Assembly: GCF_000518265.1 (NCBI RefSeq)
Contig: NZ_JADG01000018.1
Location: forward strand, 1-64,000
Origin: Actinomadura oligospora ATCC 43269
Lineage (GTDB): Bacteria; Actinomycetota; Actinomycetes; Streptosporangiales; Streptosporangiaceae
Direction: 5' to 3'
DNA: 64,000 nt
The translations under genes and the position numbers were made by a program. This document shows positions 26,301 to 34,916 of this stretch, in pieces. Below the pieces are notes generated by a model. It had not been told where the DNA came from. It ran no database searches and worked only from the letters and a program-made list of their open reading frames with translations. Numbering within the stretch: the first letter of the stretch is position 1; every line of letters begins with the position of its first letter.

Positions 26301-27203
26301 TCAGTAGCGCGCCCGGCGGGGGCGGGGCTGGCACCTCGGGCAGCTGAAGGACGAGCGGTTCATGAACTCGTCGCGGCGGATCGGGGTTCCGCAGCGGCGG
26401 CACGGCTCGTCCCGGCGTCCGTAGGCGTCCAGCGACCGCTCGAAGTAGCCGCTGTCGCCGTTGACGTCGACGTACAGCGCGTCGAAGGACGTCCCGCCGA
26501 CCGCGAGCGCCTCGCCCATCACCTCGCGCGCGGCCTCCAGCACCCGCACGGCCTCGGCGCGGGTCATCGTCTCGGTGGGACGCGCCCAGTGCAGCCGCGA
26601 CCGCCACAGCGCCTCGTCGGCGTAGATGTTGCCGACGCCGCTGATCAGCGACTGGTCGAGCAGCGCCCGCTTGACGCCGGTGCGCCGCCGCCTCAGCGCC
26701 GTGACGAACGCCTCCTCGTCGAAGGCGTCCTCCAGCGGGTCGGCGGCGATGTGCGCGACCGGCTCGGGCACGGGGTCGCCCATCCTGGACGTGACGAGGT
26801 CGGCGACCAGCAGGTGCCCGAAGGTCCGCTGGTCGACGAACCGCAGGTCGGAGCCGTCGTCGGTGAACGTCATGCGGACGCGCAGGTGCTTGTGGCGCTC
26901 ACGGTTCTGCTCACCCACCAGCAGCTGGCCGCTCATGCCCAGGTGGGCGAGCAGCGCCTCGGTGGGCTCGGCGCCCGTCTCGTCCGAGGCGTCCTCGGCG
27001 AGCAGGGGCAGCCACAGGTACTTGCCGCGCCGCCGCGGCCGGGTGACGACGCGTCCGGCCAGGCGTCCGGTGAAGTCGGCCGGGCCCTCCTCGTGCCGCC
27101 GGACGGCGCGGGGGTGCAGCACCTCGGCGGACGCGACCGTCCGCCCGGTCACCCAGCGGTCCAGGCCGCGCCGGACGACCTCGACCTCGGGAAGCTCAGG
27201 CAC
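26301..27203 (-). CDS. mutM: Formamidopyrimidine-DNA glycosylase
   Basis: MutM excises oxidised purines such as 8-oxoguanine and nicks the strand. The 300-residue protein begins PELPEVEVVRRGL, with catalytic Pro2 and Glu3, has the helix-two-turn-helix block LLDQSLISGVGNIYADEAL, and ends in a zinc finger with four cysteines (CRRCG and CPRC). The start overlaps the rnc stop by 8 bp, so the two are coupled. Everything expected is present. Confidence 0.97.
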   Translation of the reverse strand: MPELPEVEVVRRGLDRWVTGRTVASAEVLHPRAVRRHEEGPADFTGRLAGRVVTRPRRRGKYLWLPLLAEDASDETGAEPTEALLAHLGMSGQLLVGEQNRERHKHLRVRMTFTDDGSDLRFVDQRTFGHLLVADLVTSRMGDPVPEPVAHIAADPLEDAFDEEAFVTALRRRRTGVKRALLDQSLISGVGNIYADEALWRSRLHWARPTETMTRAEAVRVLEAAREVMGEALAVGGTSFDALYVDVNGDSGYFERSLDAYGRRDEPCRRCGTPIRRDEFMNRSSFSCPRCQPRPRRARY

Positions 27204-28002
27204 CGGCGACCGCCGCCGCGGCGCCGCCCTTGCCCTCGCCGTCCCGGCTCTGGCCGGAGCCGCCGTTGTCGCCCGCGCCGCCGTCCTCGCGCTGGACGAC
27301 CGTCTCGCGGATGGCGTGCCAGGCGGCCTCGGCGGCGTGCTGCTCGGCCTCCTTCTTGGACCGGCCCTCGCCGGAGCCGTAGGCCGTGCCGCCGACCCGC
27401 ACCGAGGCGCGGAACGTCTTCTGGTGGTCGGGGCCCGACTCGGCCACGTGGTACTCGGGGACGCCGAGCTCCTCCACGGCCGTGAGCTCCTGGAGCGAGG
27501 TCTTCCAGTCCAGGCCCGCGCCGAGGCCCGCCGAGCGGGTGATCAGCGCGTCGAACAGCCGGTGCACCAGGGCGGACGCCTCGTCCAGGCCGCGGTCGAG
27601 GTAGACCGCGCCGATGAGCGCCTCGAGGGTGTCGGCGAGGATGGACGACTTGTCCCGCCCGCCGGTGCCCTCCTCGCCCCGGCCGAGCCGGATGTGCCGG
27701 CCGACGCCGAGCTCGCGCGCGACGCCCGCGAGGGCGCGCATGTTCACCACGGCGGCACGGAGCTTGGCCAGCTGCCCCTCGGGCAGGTCGGGGTGGCCGC
27801 GGAACAGGGTGTCGGTGACGACCAGGCCGAGCACCGAGTCGCCGAGGAACTCCAGGCGCTCGTTGGTCGGCAGGCCGCCGTTCTCGTACGCGTAGGAACG
27901 GTGCGTCAGCGCCCGCTCCAGCAGCTCGGGCGTGACCTCGACCCCGAGCGCCGAGACCAGCTCGGCGCTGTCGGGGATGGGACGGTCCTTCTTGCCGCTC
28001 AC
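27196..28002 (-). CDS. rnc: Ribonuclease III
   Basis: RNase III cuts double-stranded RNA in rRNA and mRNA processing. The 268-residue protein has the signature NERLEFLGDSVLGLV (about 47-61), acidic metal ligands in ADTLEALIGAVYLD, and a double-stranded RNA-binding domain from DWKTSLQEL (about 167) to HAAEAAW. A Gly/Gln/Ala-rich tail of about 35 residues follows. It belongs to the rpmF-rnc-mutM run that is standard in actinobacteria. Confidence 0.96.
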   Translation of the reverse strand: MSGKKDRPIPDSAELVSALGVEVTPELLERALTHRSYAYENGGLPTNERLEFLGDSVLGLVVTDTLFRGHPDLPEGQLAKLRAAVVNMRALAGVARELGVGRHIRLGRGEEGTGGRDKSSILADTLEALIGAVYLDRGLDEASALVHRLFDALITRSAGLGAGLDWKTSLQELTAVEELGVPEYHVAESGPDHQKTFRASVRVGGTAYGSGEGRSKKEAEQHAAEAAWHAIRETVVQREDGGAGDNGGSGQSRDGEGKGGAAAAVAGA

Positions 28003-28300
28003 AGGCCCTCCTCGCCTGGCGGGGCAGCCCCGGGAGGCTGCCTGTGGACGGCGCGTGCGGCGGCGATGGGGCGACGGAGGCGTGTCCGCGAAAGCGAGGT
28101 GCGCGCCGGTGGGAATGAGTTCCCGGCGTGCACCACGGCTCCGGGCGCGGGCCTCGGCCGGTCACCACGCTGGCGCTGCGCGCCGGGTGGCCGGTCCCCG
28201 GGCCGCGGCGGCGGGCGCCGGCGCGGATCTCCCGGGGAACCGCGAGGGGCGGCCGCGTTCAGAACGCGAGACCGCCCCCCGGTGACGACGAGTTCGGCCG

Positions 28301-28480
28301 TCAGGCAGACGGCGCGATGACCTGACGCCGGTCGTAAGTGCCGCACGTCTGGCACGCGGTGTGCGGCAGCTTGGTGTCACGGCAGGTCGGGCACTCGACC
28401 AGGGTCGGGGCAGCGGTCTTCCACTGCGAACGACGGTGCCGCGTGTTGCTGCGCGACTTCTTCCGCTTCGGGACGGCCAC
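28301..28480 (-). CDS. rpmF: 50S ribosomal protein L32 (zinc-ribbon form)
   Basis: The 59-residue protein begins AVPKRKKSRSNTRHRRSQW and has a C-x2-C ... C-x2-C zinc ribbon (CPTC and CQTC), so it is the zinc-binding form. The GTG start lies one base after the stop of the DUF177 gene, an arrangement conserved across bacteria. A second, non-zinc L32 paralogue induced by zinc starvation may exist elsewhere but is not in this window. Confidence 0.95.
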   Translation of the reverse strand: MAVPKRKKSRSNTRHRRSQWKTAAPTLVECPTCRDTKLPHTACQTCGTYDRRQVIAPSA

Positions 28481-28481
28481 T

Positions 28482-29066
28482 TCAGCCCTCCTGCTTTCCT
28501 CGTTGTAGGTCGATGGATCCGAGCGCCGCCCACCGGGGGTCGGCGGCGTCGTGGTGGTGGTCGGGCCCGGCGTCCGCCAGCCTTACACCGCACTCCGGAC
28601 ACAGGCCAGGGCAGTCGTCCTGGCACAGCGGCGACAGCGGCAGTTGGAGGACCACCGCGTCCCGGAGCACCGGCTCGAGGTCGAGCAGGTCGTCCTCGAG
28701 GCGGAGCTCGTCGTCGCCTGCGTTCCCACCGGAGCGGGTGTCAGGATAAACGAAGAGCTCCTGGAAGTCCGCCTCGAAGTCCGAGGCGATCGGGTCCAGG
28801 CAGCGTGCGCACTCCCCTTCGAGGGGAACCCGTGCCGTTCCGGTGACGAGCACGCCCTCGAGCACCGCCTCGAGCCGGATGTCCAGCTCCATCGGCGCGC
28901 CCTCGGGCACTCGCACCAGTTCGATGCCGAAATTCTCCGGAGCCGGCACGGTGAGGCGCTCCCGCCGCTCGGACCCGGGCTGCCTGCTGAGGGCTCGGGT
29001 GTCGAGCACGAGCGGGCCTTGCGCGGGTTCGTTGCGGGACAGGGCACTCCTGCTTTCGTGAGGCAT
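28482..29066 (-). CDS. DUF177 (YceD) family protein
   Basis: The 194-residue protein belongs to the YceD/DUF177 family, conserved with rpmF and linked to 23S rRNA or ribosome maturation in bacteria and plants. It has a central ECARCLDPI segment, the long acidic mid-part, and a C-terminal cysteine cluster (CQDDCPGLCPEC). The ATG MPHESRS start is preferred; the upstream open frame has no similarity. It runs directly into rpmF, so the two are cotranscribed. Confidence 0.9.
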   Translation of the reverse strand: MPHESRSALSRNEPAQGPLVLDTRALSRQPGSERRERLTVPAPENFGIELVRVPEGAPMELDIRLEAVLEGVLVTGTARVPLEGECARCLDPIASDFEADFQELFVYPDTRSGGNAGDDELRLEDDLLDLEPVLRDAVVLQLPLSPLCQDDCPGLCPECGVRLADAGPDHHHDAADPRWAALGSIDLQRGKQEG

Positions 29067-29184
29067 GGCGAATCGCGACCGTCGTTCCTGGCCGATGTCC
29101 CAGGGTAGCCGACCTGGGGCGATCACCCAACTCAGGGGCCGGGTCAGGTGCACTGAGGCCCCACCGCCCCCGGAGGGGCACCCC

Positions 29185-29664
29185 TCAGGAGCGGCGGAGG
29201 CGCTCGGCGAGGCGGTCGTGGACGAGCTCCGGCACGAGGCCCGAGATGTCCCCGCCGAACTTGACGACCTCCTTCATGAGGGAGGACGACAGGTAGGAGT
29301 AGAGCGGGTTGGTGGACATGAACATGGTCTCCACGCCCGCCATCCGGTGGTTCATCTGGGCCATCTGGAGCTCGTACTCGTAGTCGCTGACCGCGCGCAG
29401 GCCCTTGACGATCACCGGGATGTCGTTGACCTTGCAGAAGTCGACGAGCAGGCCGTGCCAGGAGTCGACCCGGACGTTGCCGTACTCCTTGGTGACCTCG
29501 CGGAGCAGCTCCATCCGCTCGTCCACGGTGAACAGGCCCTGCTTGGTCTTGTTGATCATGACGGCGACCACCACCTCGTCGAAGAGGCGGGACGCGCGGC
29601 TGATGATGTCGAGGTGGCCGTTGGTCACGGGATCGAATGAGCCGGGGCAGACGACACGGCGCAT
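29185..29664 (-). CDS. coaD: Phosphopantetheine adenylyltransferase
   Basis: CoaD makes dephospho-CoA from 4'-phosphopantetheine and ATP, the penultimate step of coenzyme A synthesis. The 159-residue protein begins RRVVCPGSFDPVTNGHLDI, with the T-N-G-H nucleotidyl-transfer motif, and has the LSSSLMKEV variant of the ISSTxxRE motif near 128. The start follows GGATGGAG. Length and motifs are normal. It lies between the transpeptidase gene and DUF177. Confidence 0.97.
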   Translation of the reverse strand: MRRVVCPGSFDPVTNGHLDIISRASRLFDEVVVAVMINKTKQGLFTVDERMELLREVTKEYGNVRVDSWHGLLVDFCKVNDIPVIVKGLRAVSDYEYELQMAQMNHRMAGVETMFMSTNPLYSYLSSSLMKEVVKFGGDISGLVPELVHDRLAERLRRS

Positions 29665-29799
29665 GAGACGGCTCCATCCTTCGGGCGGGGACGACCTGCG
29701 GCGCGACCGTACCAAATCGCCCACAACGGGCCCGCGGCCGGGTCGCGGGCTCCTCACCCGGGCCGCCGGGTCCGGCGAAGAGGTCGACATGTTCGCAGG

Positions 29800-31254
29800 T
29801 CAGCCCCCCAGAGCATCGATGATCTTGGCGGCGATCGGGCCGGACTCGATGCCGTAGCCGGGCGCCTCGGTCATGACCGCGACGGCGTACCGGGCGCTCG
29901 TCCCCGGTCCGAAGCCGATGAACCAGCGGTCGTTGTAGGAGACGCCCTGGATGTCGGCGGTGCCGGTCTTGCCACCGCCCACGGACGTCCCCTGGAGGGT
30001 CTTGCCCGTGCCGGACCGCACGACCTCCCGCATCATGTCGCGCATCTCACCCGCCTGGTCGCCGGACAGGGCCTGGCCGAGAGACTGGCGGGTCGCGCCC
30101 TGGACGACCGATCCGTCCGCGCCGCGCAGCCTGTTCACCAGGTGAGGGCGCATGACCTTGCCGTCGTTGACGACCGCGGCGGCGACCATGGCCATCTGCA
30201 GCGGCGTCGCGACCGTGCTGCCCTGCCCGATCGAGCCGAGCGCGCTCAGCGACGGCTGGTCGGTCTTGGGGAACGAGCTCGCCGCGCCGGACAGGCCCTT
30301 GTCGTACTCGATCCTCTTGTAGAAGCCGAACTTCGCCGCCTGGTCGGCCACCCCGCCGTTGCCGGGCTGCTCGGCCCCCATGAACGCGAACGTGGTGTTG
30401 CAGGACTGCGCGTACGCCGTGATCAGCGGGATGGACGCGTTGTCGCACGCGCCGCCGATGTCCCCGGCGTCGTTGTTGATCGGCTGCCCCGCGCCGCGCG
30501 GCTGGTAGCTGCGTCCGGCGCGGACGCCGGTGTCCCGGGTCGCGCCGGCGGCGAGGTCGGCCGAGGCGACGACGGTCTTGAACGTCGATCCGGGCGGGAA
30601 GAGCTCGCCGGTCGCCTTGCTGAGCAGCGGTTTCAGGGGGTTCTTGTTGAGCCGGTCGAACACGGCCCCGGCCTGCTCGGCGTTCGGGACGGCCACCTGG
30701 TTGGCGTCGTAGGACGGATAGGAGGCGAGCGTCAGGATCGCGCCCGTCCTCGGGTCGAGCGCGACGGCGGCGGCCCTGCGCGCCCCGCTGGCGGCGAGCG
30801 CCTCGTAGGCGGCCCGCTGCGCGGCCGGTTTGACCGTGGTCTCGACCGTCCCGCCGGGGACCTTCCGGCCGAGGATGCGGTCGACGAGGCTGGTGGTCTT
30901 CAGGCGCGGGTCGGTGCCGTCCAGGATGTGGTTCTCGGAGTCCTCGAGCTGGGTCTGCGAGAACCTGGAGAAGTAGCCGGTGATCGGCGAGAAGGTGACG
31001 CTGTCCTTGTAGCGGCGCTGGTAGCGGTTCTTGGCGACGGCGTCGGACCAGGCGATCCGCTCACCGCCCGCGACGATCGGCCCCCGGGCGATCGAGTCGC
31101 GGTCCGCGAACTGGCGCGCGTTCAGGGGGTCGTCCCGCAGCGACTGCGCCTGGAAGCCCTGGACGTAGGTGATGTTCACCAGCAACGCCAGGACCATGGC
31201 CAGGGTGATCATCCAGGTCCAGCGCAGGGCCCTGTTCGTGCCGCCCGAACTCAT
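29800..31254 (-). CDS. Penicillin-binding transpeptidase (PbpA-like, class B)
   Basis: The 484-residue protein cross-links peptidoglycan outside the membrane. It has one N-terminal membrane segment (about 13-33), a PBP dimerisation-like domain, and a transpeptidase domain with the SxxK motif PGSTFK (Ser223, Lys226), SCN (286-288) and KTGT (431-434). All catalytic motifs are present. It resembles mycobacterial PbpA, which normally sits in the pknB-rodA operon. Here it stands alone between rsmD and coaD, with no rodA or kinase nearby, so it may be a second copy. Confidence 0.9.
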   Translation of the reverse strand: MSSGGTNRALRWTWMITLAMVLALLVNITYVQGFQAQSLRDDPLNARQFADRDSIARGPIVAGGERIAWSDAVAKNRYQRRYKDSVTFSPITGYFSRFSQTQLEDSENHILDGTDPRLKTTSLVDRILGRKVPGGTVETTVKPAAQRAAYEALAASGARRAAAVALDPRTGAILTLASYPSYDANQVAVPNAEQAGAVFDRLNKNPLKPLLSKATGELFPPGSTFKTVVASADLAAGATRDTGVRAGRSYQPRGAGQPINNDAGDIGGACDNASIPLITAYAQSCNTTFAFMGAEQPGNGGVADQAAKFGFYKRIEYDKGLSGAASSFPKTDQPSLSALGSIGQGSTVATPLQMAMVAAAVVNDGKVMRPHLVNRLRGADGSVVQGATRQSLGQALSGDQAGEMRDMMREVVRSGTGKTLQGTSVGGGKTGTADIQGVSYNDRWFIGFGPGTSARYAVAVMTEAPGYGIESGPIAAKIIDALGG

Positions 31255-31311
31255 GCGGACCCCTGCCCTCTGAGATCACCCGGACACGCATCGTAGTCGC
31301 CGCCCCGGCGG

Positions 31312-31875
31312 TCACCCCGTGGCGCGCCCGTACCAGAACACGGCTTCGCCGTAACGACGGTCACGTTCGGGCATATACCCCGTCGGCCACGACAAAGCCG
31401 GTGAGCGGACGGATCGTTCGACGGCGATCAGCGCGTCCTCGGCCAGCCAGCCGTTGTCGCGGAGGGATTCGAGCAGCTCGGTGACGGCCCCGTCCGCGAG
31501 GGCGTAGGGCGGGTCGGCGAAGACCAGGTCGTACGGCTCGTCCGGCGGGCGCTTCACGACGCGCTCCACCTTGTCGGCGACCACCGTCGCGCCGGGCAGC
31601 CCCAGCGACTCGACGTTCTGCCGGACGACCTTCACCGCGCGGGGATGCGACTCCACCAGCAGCGCGTGCGCGGCTCCCCGCGACAGCGCCTCCAGCCCGA
31701 CCGCCCCCGACCCGGCGAACAGGTCGGCCGCCCGCAGCCCGTCCAGCGGCCCCAGCAGCGCCTGGACGGTCGAGAACAGCCCCTCCCGCGCCCGGTCGCT
31801 GGTGGGCCGCGTGTCCCGTCCCGCCGGGACCGCCAACCGCCGTCCGCCCGCACTTCCCGCGATAACCCTGCTCAC
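31312..31875 (-). CDS. rsmD: 16S rRNA (guanine-966-N2)-methyltransferase
   Basis: RsmD methylates G966 of 16S rRNA. The 187-residue product starts SRVIAGSAGGRRLAVP and has the SAM-binding motif DLFAGSGAVGLEALSRGA and the catalytic FADPPY. The GTG start is fixed by the family N-terminus, although the frame is open far upstream. It lies downstream of the HEAT-repeat gene, about 95 bp away, and upstream of the transpeptidase gene. Confidence 0.95.
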   Translation of the reverse strand: MSRVIAGSAGGRRLAVPAGRDTRPTSDRAREGLFSTVQALLGPLDGLRAADLFAGSGAVGLEALSRGAAHALLVESHPRAVKVVRQNVESLGLPGATVVADKVERVVKRPPDEPYDLVFADPPYALADGAVTELLESLRDNGWLAEDALIAVERSVRSPALSWPTGYMPERDRRYGEAVFWYGRATG

Positions 31876-31970
31876 GGCACAAAGTATGACCGTCCGCGGG
31901 TCCCGGAACGGACAGGGAATCCCCACCCCGAGATTCCCCGTCCGCACCGCGACCCGCGGACGGCTCGTTC

Positions 31971-32909
31971 CTAGCTGGACAAGGCCCAGCGGGCCTGGGT
32001 CCGGACTCCCGGGTCGGAGTCCGAGAGGGCCTCGGTGAGCGCGGTCAGGACCTCCGGGTGTGTCGGCACCCACTGTTCGAGGGACTGGACGGCGGCGCGC
32101 CGGACGTCCACGATGCGGTCGCGCAGGGCGCGCACGAGCGGCTGGACGGCGACGTCCGGGGCGGCGAAGGCGAGCGCCAGGGCCGCGCGGCGGCGGACCT
32201 GCCAGCTCGTGTGGGCGGTGGCGGTGACGACGCGTCCGACGAGGGGTTCGGGCGCGCCGAGCTCGCCGACGGCGTCGATGGCGGCCATCCGGACGACGGG
32301 GTCGTGGTCGCAGAGCAGGTGGTCGAGCGCCGACGGCGCGGGTTCGGGGAGGGCGGCGTCCTCGGCGAGCCGGGCCAGTCCCCCGGCGACCGCGACGCGG
32401 ACCTCGCGGGCCGGGTCGTCGGCCGCCTCGGCGACCTCGGCCGCCGCGCGCAGGGTGACCAGGCCGAGCACGGCCTGCACGCGGATGTGCGGCTCGTCCT
32501 CCTGCAGGCCCTGCGCGTACAGCTCGGTCGCGGCGCGGACCAGGGCGTCGAGCAGCGCGGTCGCGGTGCCCCGGACGCGCCCGTCGCGGTCGGGCGCCGC
32601 TGCGAGCAGCAGCGCCTCCACTCCGTCGGTGCCGACGACGGCCTCGGGCAGGTCGTCCAGGGTGCGGGCGGCGGCCTCGCGGACGCGGAGGTCGGGGTCG
32701 GCGAGCGTCCAGGCGAGGGTGTCGGCGGCTCCCCGGGGCGCGTCCCCGGTGTGCAGCAGCCGTCCGAGCACGTGGACCGCGGCCTCCCGGACCGCCGCCT
32801 CGGGGTCACGGAGGTAGGGGTCGAGATCGGCGAGCGTCGGACGGTCGAGGGCCTGGAGGTCGAGGACGCGGGCGAGCATCGAGGGCGGCGGGACGGGCTT
32901 GATCGACAT
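31971..32909 (-). CDS. HEAT-repeat protein
   Basis: The 312-residue protein consists of at least seven helical HEAT-like repeats of 30-40 residues, with recurring patterns such as DPEAAVREAAVHVLGRLL, DPDLRVREAAARTL and DRIVDVRRAAVQSL. It is soluble, with no catalytic motif. Such proteins usually act as binding scaffolds; the partner is unknown. It is preceded by a short leader ORF ending in cysteine (33105-33176) and a strong promoter-like region, so expression may depend on cysteine or cysteinyl-tRNA. The gap from leader to this start is 195 bp. Confidence 0.85.
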   Translation of the reverse strand: MSIKPVPPPSMLARVLDLQALDRPTLADLDPYLRDPEAAVREAAVHVLGRLLHTGDAPRGAADTLAWTLADPDLRVREAAARTLDDLPEAVVGTDGVEALLLAAAPDRDGRVRGTATALLDALVRAATELYAQGLQEDEPHIRVQAVLGLVTLRAAAEVAEAADDPAREVRVAVAGGLARLAEDAALPEPAPSALDHLLCDHDPVVRMAAIDAVGELGAPEPLVGRVVTATAHTSWQVRRRAALALAFAAPDVAVQPLVRALRDRIVDVRRAAVQSLEQWVPTHPEVLTALTEALSDSDPGVRTQARWALSS

Positions 32910-33104
32910 GTGGGGCCTCGCTTGTGCCGTGCGGATCGTCGTGGGCGACGCGCGAGCGCGTCGGCGGCCTCCCGGGGTGACGCCGGAGGCGGGCCACGCG
33001 ATGCCGGTCGCGATGCCGGTCGGCGATGCCGGTCGCGAAGCGATGGCGCGCTCGTGCGGGTCTCCGGATCACGCCCCGGACGGGACGCGGAGCCGGAGGC
33101 TCCA

Positions 33105-33176
33105 TCAACACAGCGCGCTGGCCTGCCGTCGGAGGTCGACGTGGCGGCGCGCGACGAGAGAGGTTCGCTCGGTCAC
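33105..33176 (-). CDS. Cysteine-type leader peptide, 23 codons
   Basis: The short frame starts with GTG and encodes a basic peptide containing RRHVDLRRQ and ending SALC before TGA. This matches the small 'putative leader peptides' of actinobacteria that carry an RRHVDL core and a terminal cysteine and precede sulfur-metabolism genes. A GGAGCC/GGCTCC hairpin begins 2 bases after the stop (33087-33101), as an attenuator would need. The predicted transcription start (from TTGACT and a -10 at 33183-33188) falls on or next to the GTG, so it would be leaderless. The downstream gene is the HEAT-repeat protein. Confidence 0.65.
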   Translation of the reverse strand: MTERTSLVARRHVDLRRQASALC

Positions 33177-33182
33177 GGGACC

Positions 33183-33226
33183 ATCGTGACCCAGGTTTTC
33201 CCTATAGTCAACTAGAAAAGTAGGGA
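33183..33226 (-). promoter_or_regulatory. Promoter with nested inverted repeats for the leader peptide/HEAT unit
   Basis: This is an A/T-rich island in GC-rich DNA. On the minus strand TTGACT (33206-33211) is spaced 17 bases from CACGAT (33183-33188). The -35 lies within the near-palindrome CTAGTTGACTATAG (33202-33215), itself enclosed by TCCCTA/TAGGGA (33199-33226). This suggests a repressor site overlapping the -35. Regulator identity is unknown. Confidence 0.55.
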
Positions 33227-33282
33227 TTTACGCCGGAGAAGAGGGGACGCGCCGGGTGCGCGTCCCCTCTTCGGACAGTCGG

Positions 33283-34716
33283 TCACGCGACCTGCTCCAG
33301 GTCCGGTGCCGCCGGAGCCTCCGTCCCGGCGGGACGCGGCTTGCGCAGCAGGACCAGGGCCGCCACGCCACCGGCGGCGGCGATCACCGCGGCGACCAGG
33401 AAGGCCGCGCGGAAGCCGTCGGTGAGCCGGACGGCGTCCCCGAGGGCGTTGGCGCCGTGCGAGGCCGCGAAGGCGGTGGCACCGGCCAGGCCCAGGGCCG
33501 AACCGACCTGGTAGGAGGTGTTGACGATGCCGGACGCGAGGCCCGCCTGCTCCGGCGGGGCGCCGGCGAGGGCGGACATCATGGTCGGGATGAAGGCGAG
33601 CGACATCCCGAGCGCCGCCACCAGGGACGCGGCGAGCACGTCGGCGGCGAAGCTGCCGTCGGGGCGGACGAAGGTCATCCCGGCGAGGCCGAGCGCCAGC
33701 ACCAGCAGGCCGGTGACCGCGAGCGGCTTCATCCCGAAGCGGGCCATGAGCTTCCCGGTGACGCCGACCATCAGGATCATGATCGTGACGGTCATCGGCA
33801 GCAGCGCCGCGCCGCTGGCGAAGGCGCCGAAGCCGAGCACCTGCTGCAGGTAGAGGTTCAGGAAGTACCAGGCCGGGATCCAGGCCGCGCCGAGCAGGGC
33901 GAAGGCGATGTTGGCCGCGGCGAGGCCGGGCACCTTCCAGATGGACGGCGGGGCGAGCGGGGCCTTGACGACCTTCTGGACGATCGCGAACAGGACCAGC
34001 AGGACCACGGCGCCGGCGAACTCCAGCAGCGTCGAGGCCGAGCCCCAGCCCTGCTCCGGAGCCCGGACGACCGCCAGGACGGCGAGGGCGAGACCACCGG
34101 TGACCGAGATCGCGCCGAGCACGTCCACCGAGCCGCGGTGGCCGCGGACGGCGGGCAGGACGGCCGGGATGGCCGCGAGGGTCGCCAGGCCGATCGGGAT
34201 GTAGATCACGAACACCCACGGCCAGCTCAGCCACTGGGTGAGCACGCCGCCGAGGAACACGCCGGCGGTGCCGCCCGCGGGGGCCGCCGCGCCGTACAGG
34301 GCCATGGCCTTGCCCAGCTCACGCGGGTTCGAGCCAAAGGTGATCATGAGCAGGGCCATCGCGGCCGGGGTGATCAGCGCGCCGCCGACACCCTGGATGC
34401 CGCGGCCGAGCAGCTCGACCCAGGCGCTCTGGGCCGCCGCCGCGACCACCGAGCCGGCGATCAGGACGGCCCATCCGGCCGAGAAGACCCGGCGGGCGCC
34501 GAGCAGGTCGGCGAGCCGTCCGCCGAGGAGCAGCAGGCCGCCGAACACGACCACGTAGGCGTTGAACACCCACTGCAGGTCGCCGGGAGAGAAGCCCAGG
34601 TCGTGCTGCATGTCGGGCAGCGCGACGCCGATGATCGAGGTGTCCATGATGACCATGAACTGGGCTGTGGCGAGCACCAGGAGGGCCCACCACCGCCTCG
34701 GGTGGTGCTTCGACAT
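33283..34716 (-). CDS. MFS efflux transporter, DHA2 (EmrB/QacA-like, 14-helix)
   Basis: The 477-residue membrane protein has about fourteen hydrophobic helices, the first being WWALLVLATAQFMVIMDTSI. It has the DHA2-type motif GRLADLLGARRVF between helices 2 and 3 and RGIQGVGGALI further on. Such proteins export drugs or dyes by proton antiport; substrate unknown. It is a single-gene unit with no TetR or MarR partner beside it. Instead the promoter carries C-tract/G-tract repeats like CsoR-family operators, which would make it metal- or persulfide-responsive. Confidence 0.9.
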   Translation of the reverse strand: MSKHHPRRWWALLVLATAQFMVIMDTSIIGVALPDMQHDLGFSPGDLQWVFNAYVVVFGGLLLLGGRLADLLGARRVFSAGWAVLIAGSVVAAAAQSAWVELLGRGIQGVGGALITPAAMALLMITFGSNPRELGKAMALYGAAAPAGGTAGVFLGGVLTQWLSWPWVFVIYIPIGLATLAAIPAVLPAVRGHRGSVDVLGAISVTGGLALAVLAVVRAPEQGWGSASTLLEFAGAVVLLVLFAIVQKVVKAPLAPPSIWKVPGLAAANIAFALLGAAWIPAWYFLNLYLQQVLGFGAFASGAALLPMTVTIMILMVGVTGKLMARFGMKPLAVTGLLVLALGLAGMTFVRPDGSFAADVLAASLVAALGMSLAFIPTMMSALAGAPPEQAGLASGIVNTSYQVGSALGLAGATAFAASHGANALGDAVRLTDGFRAAFLVAAVIAAAGGVAALVLLRKPRPAGTEAPAAPDLEQVA

Positions 34717-34734
34717 CTCCGACTCCTATACAGC

Positions 34735-34795
34735 TAGGGGGTAGGGGTATTACTTGTTCCGACGCGGAGAAACATAACACACCCCCTGGGGGTAT
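34735..34795 (-). promoter_or_regulatory. CsoR-like operator pair upstream of the MFS gene
   Basis: On the minus strand ATACCCCCAGGGGGTGT (34779-34795) is an inverted repeat of TACCCC/GGGGT type, resembling CsoR/RcnR-family operators. A second C-tract, ATACCCCTACCCCCTA (34735-34750), lies nearer the start codon. Centre-to-centre spacing is about 45 bp. No CsoR gene is in the window. Confidence 0.5.
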
Positions 34796-34820
34796 GAATC
34801 GTGACGCCCGTCACACATGC

Positions 34821-34860
34821 GACGACCCCCGGTCCGCGTCACCGCGGGCCGGGGGTCGTC
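34821..34860 (-). terminator. Hairpin terminator after recG
   Basis: An 18-bp stem (GACGACCCCCGGTCCGCG against its near-complement, one wobble) has a short loop. It lies about 56 bp beyond the recG stop. There is no T-run. Confidence 0.75.
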
Positions 34861-34916
34861 GGGGCGGGGCCGAGCCCGCCGGAAGGGCGGGGCCGGGCCC
34901 GCCGAAGGGCCTCTGA

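Noticed and set aside
32806..33111. 101-codon frame between the HEAT gene and the leader peptide
   Set aside because: It is Pro/Arg-rich low-complexity sequence overlapping the HEAT start, with no similarity or ribosome-binding site.
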